Counted from the first letter of the stretch, positions 1 to 9,545 are shown. The stretch: DNA of 64,000 bases from Rhodobacterales bacterium LSUCC0387 (GCA_015689775.1 WVSR01000001.1:372001-436000), one strand, 5' to 3'. Program-made: numbers and translations. Notes: generated by a model not told the origin, from the sequence alone.

Positions 1-196
1 GGAGGTCTTCAATGAAAATTTCGGACACGCCCAGCAACTCGGCCTTTTTACGTGCGGGCTCCAGTTCTTCGCCTTGACCCAGATCAGCGGTAAAAGTCAC
101 GACCTCGCAGCCATATTCGGTCTGCAGCCATTTCAGGATGATGGATGTATCAAGACCACCTGAATAAGCGAGAACAACTTTCTTGGGCGCAGACAT
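1..196 (-). CDS. argG: Argininosuccinate synthase, N-terminal part (cut by window edge)
   Basis: Reading the minus strand from the ATG at 196 gives about 65 residues beginning [19 protein letters not shown]. The SGGLDTS stretch is the PP-loop ATP-binding motif of argininosuccinate synthase, which joins citrulline and aspartate in arginine synthesis in the cytoplasm. The rest of the gene lies beyond base 1. It is divergent from ilvA, with about 130 bp between the two starts. The matching lyase, argH, lies at 34.8-36.2 kb. Identification is firm from the N-terminal motif; everything downstream of residue 65 is unseen. Confidence 0.93.
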   Translation of the reverse strand, partial: MSAPKKVVLAYSGGLDTSIILKWLQTEYGCEVVTFTADLGQGEELEPARKKAELLGVSEIFIEDL

Positions 197-327
197 CGTT
201 TAGCTCCGAATTTGAAAGGGATTGGCGCGCGATAACGGGTTTTGGCGAGGGACGCAAGTTGGCGCAGTATCCGCTTGGCGCATTGCGCAGGCTAGACAGG
301 CGGCAATCTTTAAGGCAGGCCTAGGGG

Positions 328-1566
328 ATGAATGATTTTCAACATAATGCCAAAGCCGCGGAACAGGCAATGCGCGCCTTGTTTGCGCCCACGCCTTTGC
401 AGAAAAACATTTATCTGTCTGAACGCTATGGCGCAGATATTTGGCTCAAGCGCGAGGACCTTAGCCCTGTACGCTCCTATAAAATTCGAGGTGCTTTTAA
501 CGCAATGCGCAAAGCGTTAACCGTGGATGCCACACGGCGGCAATTCGTCTGCGCCAGTGCTGGCAATCACGCACAAGGCGTGGCCTATGTCTGCCAGCAT
601 TTTGGGGTTGAGGGTGTTATCTTCATGCCTGTCACCACGCCACAGCAGAAGATTGCCAAAACCCGTGCCTTTGGTGGTGCCAATGTACGCATTGAATTGG
701 TTGGGGATTATTTTGATGAAACTCTGGCCGCAGCGCAGGGATTGTGCGCGCGCGAAGGCGCACATTTCCTTTCACCTTTTGACGATGAAGACGTGATTGA
801 GGGGCAGGCTTCGGTGGCCGTTGAGATGGTTCAGCAACTAGGCCGCGCCCCGGATTGCTTGGTGCTGCCTGTGGGAGGCGGGGGGTTGTCAGCGGGTATG
901 CTGTCCTACTTAGGGCGAGATCAGGCAGTGAACTTGGTTGAACCTGTAGGAGGCCCAAGCCTGACTGCTGCATTGGCTGAAGGTGCGCCGAAGACAGTCA
1001 AAATTGAAGATACTTTTGTTGATGGCGCAGCTGTTGCGCGGATTGGTGAAAAAACCTTTGAACGGCTCAATCATGTAAAATCAGAACATGTGCATTTGGC
1101 GCCTGAAAACCGGATCTGCGTGACGATTCAAGAGATGCTCAACATAGAAGGCATTGTGCTTGAACCTGCGGGGGCCTTGTCGATTGATGTTTTGCCTGAA
1201 ATTGCTGATGATATCGCGGGTAAATCTGTGGTTTGTGTGACCTCTGGTGGAAATTTTGATTTTGAGCGATTGCCCGAAGTAAAAGAACGCGCAATGCGGT
1301 TCTTGGGTGTTAAGAAATATTTCATCCTGCGCATGCCGCAGCGTCCAGGGGCCTTGCGCGAGTTTTTGAACCTGCTGGGGCCAGATGATGATATTGCGCG
1401 ATTTGAGTATTTGAAGAAATCAGCGCGCAATTTTGGGTCAGTTTTGATTGGGATTGAGACCAAGGATGCCGCACATTTCCCTGACCTTATGGCGCGGATT
1501 GAGGCGCGTGGATTTGCCTGTCGCGATATCACCAATGACGAGGTTTTGGCCGAATTTCTGATTTGA
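328..1566 (+). CDS. ilvA: Threonine ammonia-lyase (threonine dehydratase)
   Basis: 412 residues. It deaminates threonine to 2-oxobutanoate, the entry to isoleucine synthesis, using pyridoxal phosphate. The PLP lysine is in SYKIRGAF near residue 50, the SAGNHAQGVA loop follows near 78-87, and the glycine-rich phosphate loop GGGGLS is near residue 188. The last 80 or so residues, after KKYFILRMPQRPGALREF, look like one ACT-type regulatory domain. That gives the shorter IlvA form with a single regulatory domain, so isoleucine feedback is likely by family knowledge. The ATG at 328 follows a weak AGG-rich stretch. The gene stands alone and is divergent from argG. Confidence 0.93.
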   Translation: MNDFQHNAKAAEQAMRALFAPTPLQKNIYLSERYGADIWLKREDLSPVRSYKIRGAFNAMRKALTVDATRRQFVCASAGNHAQGVAYVCQHFGVEGVIFMPVTTPQQKIAKTRAFGGANVRIELVGDYFDETLAAAQGLCAREGAHFLSPFDDEDVIEGQASVAVEMVQQLGRAPDCLVLPVGGGGLSAGMLSYLGRDQAVNLVEPVGGPSLTAALAEGAPKTVKIEDTFVDGAAVARIGEKTFERLNHVKSEHVHLAPENRICVTIQEMLNIEGIVLEPAGALSIDVLPEIADDIAGKSVVCVTSGGNFDFERLPEVKERAMRFLGVKKYFILRMPQRPGALREFLNLLGPDDDIARFEYLKKSARNFGSVLIGIETKDAAHFPDLMARIEARGFACRDITNDEVLAEFLI

Positions 1567-1582
1567 AAAGCTTAGTCTAAAT

Positions 1583-1599
1583 CTCGGCGTTAAGCCGAG
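1583..1599 (+). terminator. Small hairpin after ilvA, possible terminator
   Basis: A perfect 6-bp stem, CTCGGC / GCCGAG, with a five-base loop GTTAA lies 17 bases after the ilvA stop. There is no clear T-run after it on either strand, so an intrinsic terminator is only a possibility. The rest of 1600-1752 shows no gene. Confidence 0.3.
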
Positions 1600-1752
1600 T
1601 GATATGGCGTGCCAGCGCCGCAAGACCTGTCGAAAGTAATTGCGCTATCAGGCTAGACGTGGCCATGATCTATTTTCCGCCCTGACCTCCGATCTTGAGA
1701 CCTAGGCGGCTAGTTATAAATTTGTAGACGATATCTCTGCCGCAATGTTGGC

Positions 1753-2202
1753 CTATCGGCCATAATGGGCCAAGAGCCGCGCCACAAAATACCGATCCCC
1801 TGACACGGCCAATAGCGTTTCAGCCTCGTCCCACCGCAGGAAAATCGCGCTATGACCCGCATCTGTTGGATCATCCATACGTCGCCCCAGACGGGCATAG
1901 AAGATGTGGCATTGCTTATGTGCATGATAGCCATAATCGGGCATAAAAGTATGGCGATGAAACATCCCCAAACGGCGAATTCCATGGATGCGATATCCTG
2001 TTTCTTCCAAAACTTCGCGATGCAAGGCTTGGATTGCGGTTTCGCCCGCATCAATCCCGCCCCCAGGCAATTGAAATTCGGGGTCTGGGTCTTCTTGGAA
2101 CGTGGCCAGAATGCCATCGCCTGCATCAATAATCGCATAGGCCCCTGCGCGGGGACGGTAATACTGGTTTGGATCTGGCCACTTGCCAAAACGGCGGTTC
2201 AT
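1753..2202 (-). CDS. Nudix hydrolase
   Basis: 149 residues from the ATG at 2202. That start is preferred over a longer frame to 2280 because a strong GAGGGGG sits just upstream of it. The Nudix box is complete: GGGIDAGE, then REVLEETGY, matching GX5EX7REUXEEXGU. Nudix enzymes hydrolyse nucleoside diphosphates linked to another group, in the cytoplasm. The substrate cannot be read from the sequence. The gene is divergent from kdsD with about 157 bp between starts, so promoters for both should lie in 2203-2359. Confidence 0.85.
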   Translation of the reverse strand: MNRRFGKWPDPNQYYRPRAGAYAIIDAGDGILATFQEDPDPEFQLPGGGIDAGETAIQALHREVLEETGYRIHGIRRLGMFHRHTFMPDYGYHAHKQCHIFYARLGRRMDDPTDAGHSAIFLRWDEAETLLAVSGDRYFVARLLAHYGR

Positions 2203-2359
2203 TTTATCCCCCTCAGGTGCGACTTGCTTTGAGCGTAACTTTGACAGGTGTGTCCCCTTCTCAAAACCCCTCAAATGCATGTCAGACCCTGTGCAAAGCT
2301 TGATTTTTTGTCTAATTCAGAGCACAGCACGCCAAACCAACCAGATCGGGCAAGAGATT

Positions 2360-3331
2360 ATGACACAGCAGGACAAATTGGCCGCGATCCGCGACACCGC
2401 CGCCCACGTTTTGAAAATTGAGGCGGATGCGGTGAGGGCTTTGGCCGCGCATTTGCCTGCTGATTTTGACGGTGCGGTCGAGGCTATGCTGGCTACGAAA
2501 GGCCGTGTGATCCTATCTGGTATCGGAAAATCGGGGCATATCGCGCGCAAGATCAGCTCAACCCTTGCTTCGACTGGCACCCCTTCGGCTTTTGTCCACC
2601 CTGCTGAGGCAAGCCATGGTGATTTAGGAATGATCACGCCTGAGGATTTGGTGATCTTGATCTCAAACTCAGGAGAAACAGCTGAATTGGGGGATGTCGT
2701 GGCCCATGTGGCGCGGTTTTCGATCCCGATGATTGGCATATCAGGGCGCGAAGATAGCACATTGATGCGGGCGGCGCAGTATCGCTTGACCTTGCCTGCC
2801 GCGCCTGAGGCTTGTGTTATTGGGATGGCGCCGACAACTTCAACGACCCTGACACTTGCGTTGGGCGATGCATTGGCCGTTTGCGTCATGGAGCAGCGCG
2901 GTTTCCGTCCCGATCAATTCCGCACGTTTCATCCCGGAGGGAAACTGGGCGCACAATTGTCAAAAGTTGCGCAATTGATGCATGAGGGGGTGGCCTTGCC
3001 CTTGGTTCAAGTGACCACCCCGATGCCTGAGACCCTGTTGGTGATGACCGAGAAAAGCTTTGGTATCGTGGGGGTCTTGGACTGCGAAGGCCGCCTTGAT
3101 GGGGTGATCTCGGACGGAGATTTGCGTCGCAACATGGCGCGGCTTATGTCATGCACAGCTGGTGATGTCGCCACCAAATCACCCCGCGTGACCGCCCCAG
3201 ATGCCTTGGCCGCCGAGGCTTTGGCGGTCATGTCAGCGCATAAAATCACGGCTCTTTTCGCGTTAGATGGGGACAAACGCCCTGTGGGCCTGTTGCATTT
3301 GCATGATTGTCTGCGGGCTGGCTTGGCTTAA
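2360..3331 (+). CDS. kdsD: D-arabinose 5-phosphate isomerase, KdsD/KpsF family
   Basis: 323 residues from the ATG at 2360 (MTQQDKLAAIRDTAAHVL). An SIS sugar-phosphate domain fills the first half, with GIGKSGHIARKIS near residue 54 and ISNSGETAEL near 98. Two CBS domains fill the C-terminal part. The enzyme turns ribulose 5-phosphate into arabinose 5-phosphate, the precursor of Kdo. As I know the order in Rhodobacterales, kdsD is usually followed by lptC, lptA and lptB. Here it is followed, convergently, by ugd, so this may be a capsule-linked KpsF copy. An in-frame ATG at 2279 is possible but would add a non-conserved leader. Confidence 0.88.
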   Translation: MTQQDKLAAIRDTAAHVLKIEADAVRALAAHLPADFDGAVEAMLATKGRVILSGIGKSGHIARKISSTLASTGTPSAFVHPAEASHGDLGMITPEDLVILISNSGETAELGDVVAHVARFSIPMIGISGREDSTLMRAAQYRLTLPAAPEACVIGMAPTTSTTLTLALGDALAVCVMEQRGFRPDQFRTFHPGGKLGAQLSKVAQLMHEGVALPLVQVTTPMPETLLVMTEKSFGIVGVLDCEGRLDGVISDGDLRRNMARLMSCTAGDVATKSPRVTAPDALAAEALAVMSAHKITALFALDGDKRPVGLLHLHDCLRAGLA

Positions 3332-3335
3332 ACCC

Positions 3336-4640
3336 CTAGCGTCCGATAGCGTCATAGGTGGCAAAGCCTGCATTTAGAACATCTTGGCGGCTGTATATAT
3401 TGCGTAAATCGGCCATACGCGCCTGCGCCATGCCCTTGGACAAGCGGGTTAAATCCAGCGCGCGGAACTCGTTCCACTCGGTTAGGATCACTAAAAGATC
3501 GGTTGCTTCCGCGGCGGTGTAAGGATCATCGCACCATGTCACATTTGGCAACAGATGATCCCCTTCACGGCGGCCTTGCGGGTCGACCACGCGCACGGTC
3601 GCGCCGCCGCCCACGAGAGCGGGCACAATGGTGAGCGAAGGCGCATCGCGCATATCATCCGTGTTCGGTTTAAAGGTTACGCCCAGCACAGCGATTTTCT
3701 TGCCATTGAAACTGCCATCGCACAGATCACGCAGTTTTTCGATCATGCGCAGTTTAACTGCGTCATTCACGCGGATCACTGTTTCCACAATCTGTTGGGG
3801 GGCCGCAAAATCCTGACCAATCCGCGCCAAGGCTTGGGTGTCCTTGGGGAAACAAGATCCACCATAACCTGGCCCTGCATGTAGAAACTTATTTCCAATG
3901 CGCCCATCAAGCCCCATGCCTTTTGAAACTTCCTTCACATCTGCGCCGACTTTTTCGCAAAGCGCGGCGATTTCATTGATGAAGGTGATCTTGGTCGCAA
4001 GAAAGGCATTGGCTGCGTATTTGATCATTTCCGCCGATTCCAAATCGGTGGTTACGATTGGAAAATCGCGGAGATACAGGGGGCGATAAATCTTGGCCAT
4101 AATCTTGGCTGCGCGCTCTGATTGTACACCAATCACAACGCGGTCTGGCTTCATGAAATCGTCAATCGCGGCCCCTTCCCGAAGAAACTCGGGGTTTGAG
4201 GCCACATCAAATTCGGCCTTTGGATTGGCCTGTGCCACAACTTCTTGCACCTTGCCGTTGGTGCCAACGGGCACAGTCGATTTTGTCACCACCACGGCAT
4301 AGCCTGTCAGCGCGCGCCCGACTTCTTCAGCGGCGGCCATGACATAGGTGAGGTCAGCATGGCCATCGCCCCTCCGCGTGGGTGTGCCAACAGCGATAAA
4401 CACCGCATCTGCCCCATCCACAGCTTGCGCTAGATCAGTCGTAAAGGACAGCCGCCCCGCCTCAACATTGCGGGCCATCAGATCCTCAAGGCCGGGCTCA
4501 TAAATTGGAACCTCACCCTTATTTAGTTTGGCGATTTTTTCATGGGTTTTGTCGACACAGATCACCTCATGCCCAAAATCCGAGAAACAGACCCCCGAAA
4601 CCAAGCCCACATAGCCTGTGCCAATCATTGCAATCCGCAT
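3336..4640 (-). CDS. ugd: UDP-glucose 6-dehydrogenase
   Basis: 434 residues, the usual family length. The N-terminal NAD-binding motif is GTGYVGLVSG at residues 7-16. The catalytic cysteine is in GPGYGGSCFPKDT near residue 260. The C-terminal UDP-binding domain holds the GVTFKPNTDDMRDAP stretch. It oxidises UDP-glucose twice to UDP-glucuronate in the cytoplasm. The next gene upstream, at 4678-5697 on the same strand, is a UDP-glucuronate epimerase. The pair would make UDP-galacturonate for surface polysaccharide. Its stop lies 4 bp from the kdsD stop, convergently. Confidence 0.93.
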   Translation of the reverse strand: MRIAMIGTGYVGLVSGVCFSDFGHEVICVDKTHEKIAKLNKGEVPIYEPGLEDLMARNVEAGRLSFTTDLAQAVDGADAVFIAVGTPTRRGDGHADLTYVMAAAEEVGRALTGYAVVVTKSTVPVGTNGKVQEVVAQANPKAEFDVASNPEFLREGAAIDDFMKPDRVVIGVQSERAAKIMAKIYRPLYLRDFPIVTTDLESAEMIKYAANAFLATKITFINEIAALCEKVGADVKEVSKGMGLDGRIGNKFLHAGPGYGGSCFPKDTQALARIGQDFAAPQQIVETVIRVNDAVKLRMIEKLRDLCDGSFNGKKIAVLGVTFKPNTDDMRDAPSLTIVPALVGGGATVRVVDPQGRREGDHLLPNVTWCDDPYTAAEATDLLVILTEWNEFRALDLTRLSKGMAQARMADLRNIYSRQDVLNAGFATYDAIGR

Positions 4641-4677
4641 GGTTTACTGTCCCCTTTTGGCTAATCTTGTTCTAGTC

Positions 4678-5697
4678 CTAGTAGCGATAATAATCGCGAT
4701 ACCAGTCCACAAATGCGGCAACCCCGTCTTGCACTGCGGTTTGTGGCCTGTAGCCCGTCAAGCGCATCAAAAGGCTTGCATCGGCCCATGTGGCAGGCAC
4801 ATCGCCCGCTTGCATGTCCATGAAGTTCTTTTGCGCCTCGATCCCCAGACGCGCTTCTATGGCGGCGATAAAGTCCATCAACGGCACCGATTGCGAATTG
4901 CCGATATTCACAATGCGATGGGGCGCAACAGGTGAAAGGCTATCGCCTTCAGCAATCTCAGAGGCCGCGTTTGGGCGCGTAGGCACAGCATCAATCAGAC
5001 GCATAATCCCATCAACCAGATCTGTGACATAGGTAAAATCACGGGCCATGTCGCCATGGTTGTAGACATCAATTGGCTTGCCTTCGAGGATCGCCTTGGT
5101 GAATTTGAACAGCGCCATATCAGGCCTACCCCATGGGCCGTAGACCGTGAAAAACCGAAACAATGTGGTGGGGATGTCAAAGAGATGCGCATAGGAATGC
5201 GCCATCACTTCGTTGGATTTCTTGGTTGCCGCATAGAAAGACATCTGCGTGTCGCATTTTTGCGTTTCGGCATAGGGCATTGTCTCATTCGCACCATAGG
5301 CGGAGGAGGTTGAGGCGATCAGTAAATGTGCGGGCTTGTGATGGCGCGCAGCCTCAAGCACGCGGAAGGTTCCGATCAAATTGGCTTCGACATAGCTTTC
5401 GGGATTGTCGATGGAATAACGCACCCCCGCTTGAGCGGCGAGGTGGATCACGGCGTCAGGTTGGAAATCGGCCATGAGCCCATCCATGACACCCGTACTC
5501 TCAACCCGATCATGCACAACGCGGAAATTAGGCGACTGGTTCAACATCGCCTCGCGGCGTTCTTTGATGGTGACATCATAGTAATCGGTCATGGCATCTA
5601 GGCCCAGAACCTCCCACCCATCGGCCAAGAGATGCTGCGACAGGTGAAACCCGATAAAGCCTGATGAACCCGTTACCAATGCGCGCCGTGTGGCCAT
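4678..5697 (-). CDS. UDP-glucuronate 4-epimerase-like SDR enzyme
   Basis: 339 residues. It is an extended short-chain dehydrogenase: the Rossmann motif is GSSGFIGFHL near residues 10-19, the serine region is TSSAYG, and the catalytic YAATK tyrosine/lysine pair is near residues 155-159. The sequence resembles capsule-type UDP-glucuronate 4-epimerases (LspL/Cap1J/WbnF group). That fits its place 37 bp upstream of ugd on the same strand, whose product would be its substrate. The exact sugar product is inferred; a related UDP-sugar epimerase is the alternative. Confidence 0.85.
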   Translation of the reverse strand: MATRRALVTGSSGFIGFHLSQHLLADGWEVLGLDAMTDYYDVTIKERREAMLNQSPNFRVVHDRVESTGVMDGLMADFQPDAVIHLAAQAGVRYSIDNPESYVEANLIGTFRVLEAARHHKPAHLLIASTSSAYGANETMPYAETQKCDTQMSFYAATKKSNEVMAHSYAHLFDIPTTLFRFFTVYGPWGRPDMALFKFTKAILEGKPIDVYNHGDMARDFTYVTDLVDGIMRLIDAVPTRPNAASEIAEGDSLSPVAPHRIVNIGNSQSVPLMDFIAAIEARLGIEAQKNFMDMQAGDVPATWADASLLMRLTGYRPQTAVQDGVAAFVDWYRDYYRY

Positions 5698-5778
5698 GTC
5701 ATGTCCTCGATTGTCGTTTGGGTTTCCCTAACAGGGAAAGCCGTGAACCTCCAAGAGACAAATCCGTGCTTTTTGGGG

Positions 5779-6351
5779 CTATGTGATATTTGGCGCAAAG
5801 GCACAGTTTGCAAAATGATCATTCACAAGCCCACTGGCTTGCATGAAGGCATAGACTGTTGTGGGGCCGCAGAATTTGAACCCTGCTCGTTTAAGGGCCT
5901 TGGACAGGGCGGCCGAGGTTGCGGTTTGCGCAGACACATCACCAAGGGTTCGAGGGCGGTTTATCTGCGGGGTGTGATCCACAAAACCCCAGATGAATTT
6001 TGAAAAGCCAACTTCAGCCTCAAGTTTGAGATAGGCCTGTGCATTTGTAATGGTGGCCTCAATTTTACCGCGGTGGCGAATGATGCCTTGATTTTGCATC
6101 AATCGTTCAACATCTGCCGCACCCCATTGAGCAAGTGCGTGGAGATCAAACCCTGCAAAAGCGGCACGAAAATTCTCGCGCTTTCGCAGGATCATGATCC
6201 AACTGAGGCCTGCTTGAAACCCTTCAAGACACAAGTTTTCAAACAGCCTGCGGCCGTCATAGACGGGCCGCCCCCATTCTTGGTCGTGATAGGCGATATA
6301 GTCGGGATCGCCCAAACACCATGCGCAGCGAATTATCGTTGGATCATCCAT
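5779..6351 (-). CDS. tag: DNA-3-methyladenine glycosylase I
   Basis: 190 residues. The zinc-binding N-terminus (IRCAWCLGDPDYIAYHDQEWG) and the segment FENLCLEGFQAGLSWI are hallmarks of Tag, which removes 3-methyladenine from alkylated DNA. C-terminal zinc ligands of the family fit CGPTTVYAFMQASGLVNDH. It is a single gene after the sugar-nucleotide pair, separated from it by 81 bp without features. Length matches the family (about 190). Confidence 0.93.
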   Translation of the reverse strand: MDDPTIIRCAWCLGDPDYIAYHDQEWGRPVYDGRRLFENLCLEGFQAGLSWIMILRKRENFRAAFAGFDLHALAQWGAADVERLMQNQGIIRHRGKIEATITNAQAYLKLEAEVGFSKFIWGFVDHTPQINRPRTLGDVSAQTATSAALSKALKRAGFKFCGPTTVYAFMQASGLVNDHFANCAFAPNIT

Positions 6352-6417
6352 AATCTGCCCCTTTGTTCAGCTCACCTTAAGAGTCGGCACGGCACATCTA
6401 CAAGGCAGCAATTTGAG

Positions 6418-7287
6418 ATGACCATGACCGAGCCGCGCAGCAATTTTGCAAATCCTGATTTGGTCAGCCCTTTCGCGGTTGCCATGACCAATATGCGGCG
6501 TGGGGCAATTGCCCTAATCGAGGGGGCTTTGAGGCGGGGGGATGTCGCCTTGGCATTTCAGCTGATTATGCGGGCACATGGTAAAGGCCCCGCCTTTTAC
6601 GAGGGGTTGGTACGCGTATTTGATGAGGCGGGGCGGCTGATCCCCGCCCGCGATTTTTCATGGAGGTTGAGGCCACAGAACTTGGCCGCAGACTGGATTG
6701 TGCGGCCCTTGCGCTGGGGCTTGTGGCTATACATGAAGCGCCACATCTGCTTCTCGCGGTGAATATGTCAGCCCACTCTATCGGCTATGCGCGTCTCATA
6801 AAATTCTGGCTGCCCACATAGCCACCCATCCGCAAGATTTGGAACGTTTGATCCTTGAGATCACCGATACAAGCGCGATGCAGATGCCTGAATTGGTGAC
6901 GCCGTTTATGCGGGATCTGCACGCGAAGAGGGTCAGCTTTGCCTTGGATGATTTTGGGACAGGGAATACCGCCTTGCGCTTTTTGCGGGACTTCTCGTTT
7001 ATATTTTAAAGGTTGACGCGCAATTCGTGGCGCATGTGGCCGATGATCCTGACAATCAGGTTTTCTGTTCTGCGATCCAATCCGTACCACGTCATTTTGA
7101 TATGCTGATTGTGGTGGAAGGGATTGAAAACCCTGCTGATGCCGATTGGCTGTCGCGGGTGGGCTTTGATGGGTTGCAAGGATATGTATATGCCGTGCCC
7201 AGTTTAAAAAAGCCGTGGTTGAAGGAAAAAGCCCCTATTCACCCATCAGTGGCCGCGCCAACGCGGGTGCGCCCTGGGCCGCGTTAA
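6418..7287 (+). pseudogene. Broken EAL-domain (c-di-GMP phosphodiesterase-like) gene
   Basis: One EAL domain is spread over three reading frames, broken by three events. Frame one (from ATG 6418 or 6424) carries GAIALIEGALRRGDVALAF and FYEGLVR and ends its homology at GATTTTTC (about 6658). The next frame resumes MEVEATELGRRLDCAA...VNMSAHSIGY. It breaks at the AAAA run near 6803, and the following frame gives LILEIT and FALDDFGTGNT. It breaks again near 7000, then ILKVDAQF, VEGIENP and GLQGYVYA follow. Each break is repaired by restoring one base. The motifs are those of cyclic-di-GMP phosphodiesterases. The relic lies between tag and phaA. Confidence 0.85.
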
Positions 7288-7446
7288 TCTGTCAATTGCG
7301 CGGATGTCTAGCAAGCGCGACAACAAAGCCTGTTGTCGGTTGTATGATGAGGGCTTATCACTAAGACCGGAGGAAAGAATTTCGGCCCCGCGGCCCTCTC
7401 CTCTCCTCCATAGGGTCGGCAGGGATAGGTCAGGAAAGGACGTCTA
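7288..7446 (+). promoter_or_regulatory. Leader region of phaA
   Basis: 159 bp separate the end of the EAL relic from phaA. A strong ribosome site, AGGAAAGGA, lies 7432-7440 just before the ATG at 7447. A promoter for the pha genes should be here, but I cannot assign -35 and -10 boxes with confidence. Confidence 0.45.
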
Positions 7447-8622
7447 ATGACCAACGTGGTGATTGTTTCTGCTGCACGCACAGCGGTAGGTAGTTTTTTG
7501 GGATCATTCGCAAATACGCCTGCCCATGAACTTGGGCGCGTTGTGCTTGAGGCCATTGTGGCCCGCGCAGGGATTGATAAATCCGAAGTGTCCGAGACAA
7601 TTTTGGGTCAAGTTTTGACAGCGGCACAAGGTCAGAACCCCGCACGTCAGGCGCATATTAATGCAGGTTTCCCGCAGCAAGCGGCCGCATGGAGCATCAA
7701 TCAGGTCTGCGGTTCGGGTCTGCGTTCAGTCGCAATTGGGGCACAGCACATCATGTTGGGTGACGCTGCAATCGTTGCCGCTGGTGGTCAGGAAAATATG
7801 TCGATGAGCCCCCATGCCGCCTGCCTGCGTCAGGGCCAGAAAATGGGTGACTTGGCCTATGTCGATACAATGGTTCGTGATGGTTTGTGGGACGCGTTTA
7901 ACGGCTATCACATGGGGCAGACCGCCGAGAATGTCGCCAATCAATGGCAAATCAGCCGCGAGGCTCAGGACGAATTTGCGGCTGCGAGCCAGAACAAGGC
8001 AGAGACGGCGCAAAAGGCAGGTAAATTCGTGGATGAGATTACCCCTGTCACGCTAAAAACCCGTAAGGGTGAAACCGTTATCGATAGCGATGAATATATC
8101 CGCCATGGCGCAACAGTCGAAGCGATGGCAGGCTTGCGTCCCGCCTTTGCAAAAGATGGCTCTGTGACAGCGGGCAATGCTTCGGGCCTTAATGATGGCG
8201 CCGCCGCGGTGTTGTTGATGTCAGAAGAAGATGCGCAGAAGCGCGGTCTGACCCCACTGGCGCGCATTGCCTCTTATGCCACTGCAGGTCTTGATCCCTC
8301 AATCATGGGTGTTGGCCCGATCTATGCATCACGCAAGGCATTGGACAAAGCGGGATGGGCTGCTGCTGATCTTGATTTGGTTGAAGCCAACGAAGCCTTC
8401 GCCGCGCAGGCCTGCGCTGTGAACAAGGATATGGGGTGGAACCCTGATATCGTGAACGTGAATGGCGGCGCGATTGCCATTGGCCACCCGATTGGTGCGT
8501 CTGGCTGTCGTATCCTGAACACGCTCTTGTTCGAAATGCAGCGCCGTGATGCGAAAAAAGGTCTGGCGACCTTGTGCATTGGCGGGGGCATGGGCGTGGC
8601 CATGTGCCTTGAACGCCCCTGA
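7447..8622 (+). CDS. phaA: Acetyl-CoA C-acetyltransferase (beta-ketothiolase)
   Basis: 391 residues, the standard length for biosynthetic thiolases. The acyl-accepting cysteine is in [11 protein letters not shown] near residue 89. The C-terminal active-site pieces are [17 protein letters not shown] near 340-356 and CIGGGMG near 376-382. It condenses two acetyl-CoA to acetoacetyl-CoA. phaB follows 142 bp downstream on the same strand, so the pair feeds polyhydroxybutyrate or related routes. The polymerase phaC is not in this window. The enzyme could equally serve acetoacetate or ethylmalonyl-CoA metabolism. Confidence 0.93.
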   Translation: MTNVVIVSAARTAVGSFLGSFANTPAHELGRVVLEAIVARAGIDKSEVSETILGQVLTAAQGQNPARQAHINAGFPQQAAAWSINQVCGSGLRSVAIGAQHIMLGDAAIVAAGGQENMSMSPHAACLRQGQKMGDLAYVDTMVRDGLWDAFNGYHMGQTAENVANQWQISREAQDEFAAASQNKAETAQKAGKFVDEITPVTLKTRKGETVIDSDEYIRHGATVEAMAGLRPAFAKDGSVTAGNASGLNDGAAAVLLMSEEDAQKRGLTPLARIASYATAGLDPSIMGVGPIYASRKALDKAGWAAADLDLVEANEAFAAQACAVNKDMGWNPDIVNVNGGAIAIGHPIGASGCRILNTLLFEMQRRDAKKGLATLCIGGGMGVAMCLERP

Positions 8623-8649
8623 GGCAACTTATTGGGGTATTTCGCAAGA

Positions 8650-8665
8650 GGCGCTTTCGGGCGCC
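8650..8665 (+). terminator. Hairpin between phaA and phaB, possible attenuator
   Basis: GGCGC, loop TTTCGG, GCGCC, followed by CCTTTCT. It is short and lacks a full T-run. It may lower read-through from phaA into phaB, which is an inference from position only. Confidence 0.3.
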
Positions 8666-8764
8666 CCTTTCTGCATCTGCGAAATCATAAGCGAAACAAT
8701 GTTGCGCACGCAGCATATCTATCGTACCGACATTACACAGACCTAGGCCTGATCGGAGGAAGAT

Positions 8765-9487
8765 ATGGTAAGAGTAGCGTTAGTAACAGGTGGCAGCCGC
8801 GGCATTGGGGAGGCAATCTCCAAACGTTTAAAGGCCGAAGGCTACGAGGTTGCCGCAACCTATGCGGGCAATGATGAGAAAGCTGCGGAATTCACCAAAG
8901 CCACGGGCATCAAAACCTATAAATGGAATGTTGGCTCTTACGAAGAGTCCGCTGCGGGTATTGCCAAGGTTGAGGCTGATCTTGGCCCAATTGATGTTGT
9001 TGTCGCCAATGCAGGCATCACCCGGGATGCGCCTTTCCACAAAATGACGCCCCAACAGTGGCATGAGGTGATCAACACCAACCTGACGGGTGTGTTCAAC
9101 ACAGTGCATCCAATTTGGCCTGGAATGCGCGAGCGAAAATTTGGCCGTGTCATTGTGATGTCTTCGATCAATGGTCAAAAGGGACAGTTTGGCCAGGTGA
9201 ACTACGCCGCGACCAAGGCAGGCGATTTGGGGATTGTGAAATCTTTAGCCCAAGAAGGCGCGCGCGCAGGCATCACCGCCAATGCGATTTGTCCAGGCTA
9301 TATTGCAACCGAGATGGTTATGGCGATCCCTGAAGAGGTGCGCGCGAAAATCGTTGCAGGCATCCCAGCGGGTCGTTTGGGTGAACCTGACGAAATTGCC
9401 CGCTGCGTGGCATTTCTTGCGTCGGATGATGCGGGGTTCATCAACGGGTCTACCATCTCCGCCAATGGTGCGCAGTTCTTCGTTTAA
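8765..9487 (+). CDS. phaB: Acetoacetyl-CoA reductase
   Basis: 240 residues, the family length. It is a short-chain dehydrogenase with GGSRGIGEAI at residues 8-17, NAGITRD near 83-89, a serine in MSSINGQKGQFGQVNYAATK and the catalytic YAATK near residues 148-152. It reduces acetoacetyl-CoA to (R)-3-hydroxybutyryl-CoA with NADPH. The ribosome site GGAGGAAG is directly upstream of ATG 8765. It lies after phaA and is closed by a clear terminator, so phaA-phaB look like one small transcription unit. Confidence 0.93.
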   Translation: MVRVALVTGGSRGIGEAISKRLKAEGYEVAATYAGNDEKAAEFTKATGIKTYKWNVGSYEESAAGIAKVEADLGPIDVVVANAGITRDAPFHKMTPQQWHEVINTNLTGVFNTVHPIWPGMRERKFGRVIVMSSINGQKGQFGQVNYAATKAGDLGIVKSLAQEGARAGITANAICPGYIATEMVMAIPEEVRAKIVAGIPAGRLGEPDEIARCVAFLASDDAGFINGSTISANGAQFFV

Positions 9488-9501
9488 TCAAGGGGCTGAT
9501 G

Positions 9502-9542
9502 AAAAAACCGCCCCTCACTGTGGTGGGGGACGGTTTTCTTTT
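9502..9542 (+). terminator. Rho-independent terminator of phaA-phaB
   Basis: AAAACCG plus CCCC pairs with GGGG plus CGGTTTT across a loop of about ten bases with a small bulge, followed by CTTTT. It sits 15 bases after the phaB stop. Its A-rich left arm would also serve the convergent gene at 9546-9710 in the opposite direction. Confidence 0.8.
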
Positions 9543-9545
9543 GGT

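Noticed and set aside
517-973. Long open frames on the minus strand inside ilvA
   Set aside because: They lie wholly within a well-supported gene and show no family pattern; shadow frames as expected for this base composition.
2279-2359. Upstream ATG start for kdsD at 2279
   Set aside because: The added residues are not like the family N-terminus; the ATG at 2360 gives the standard length.
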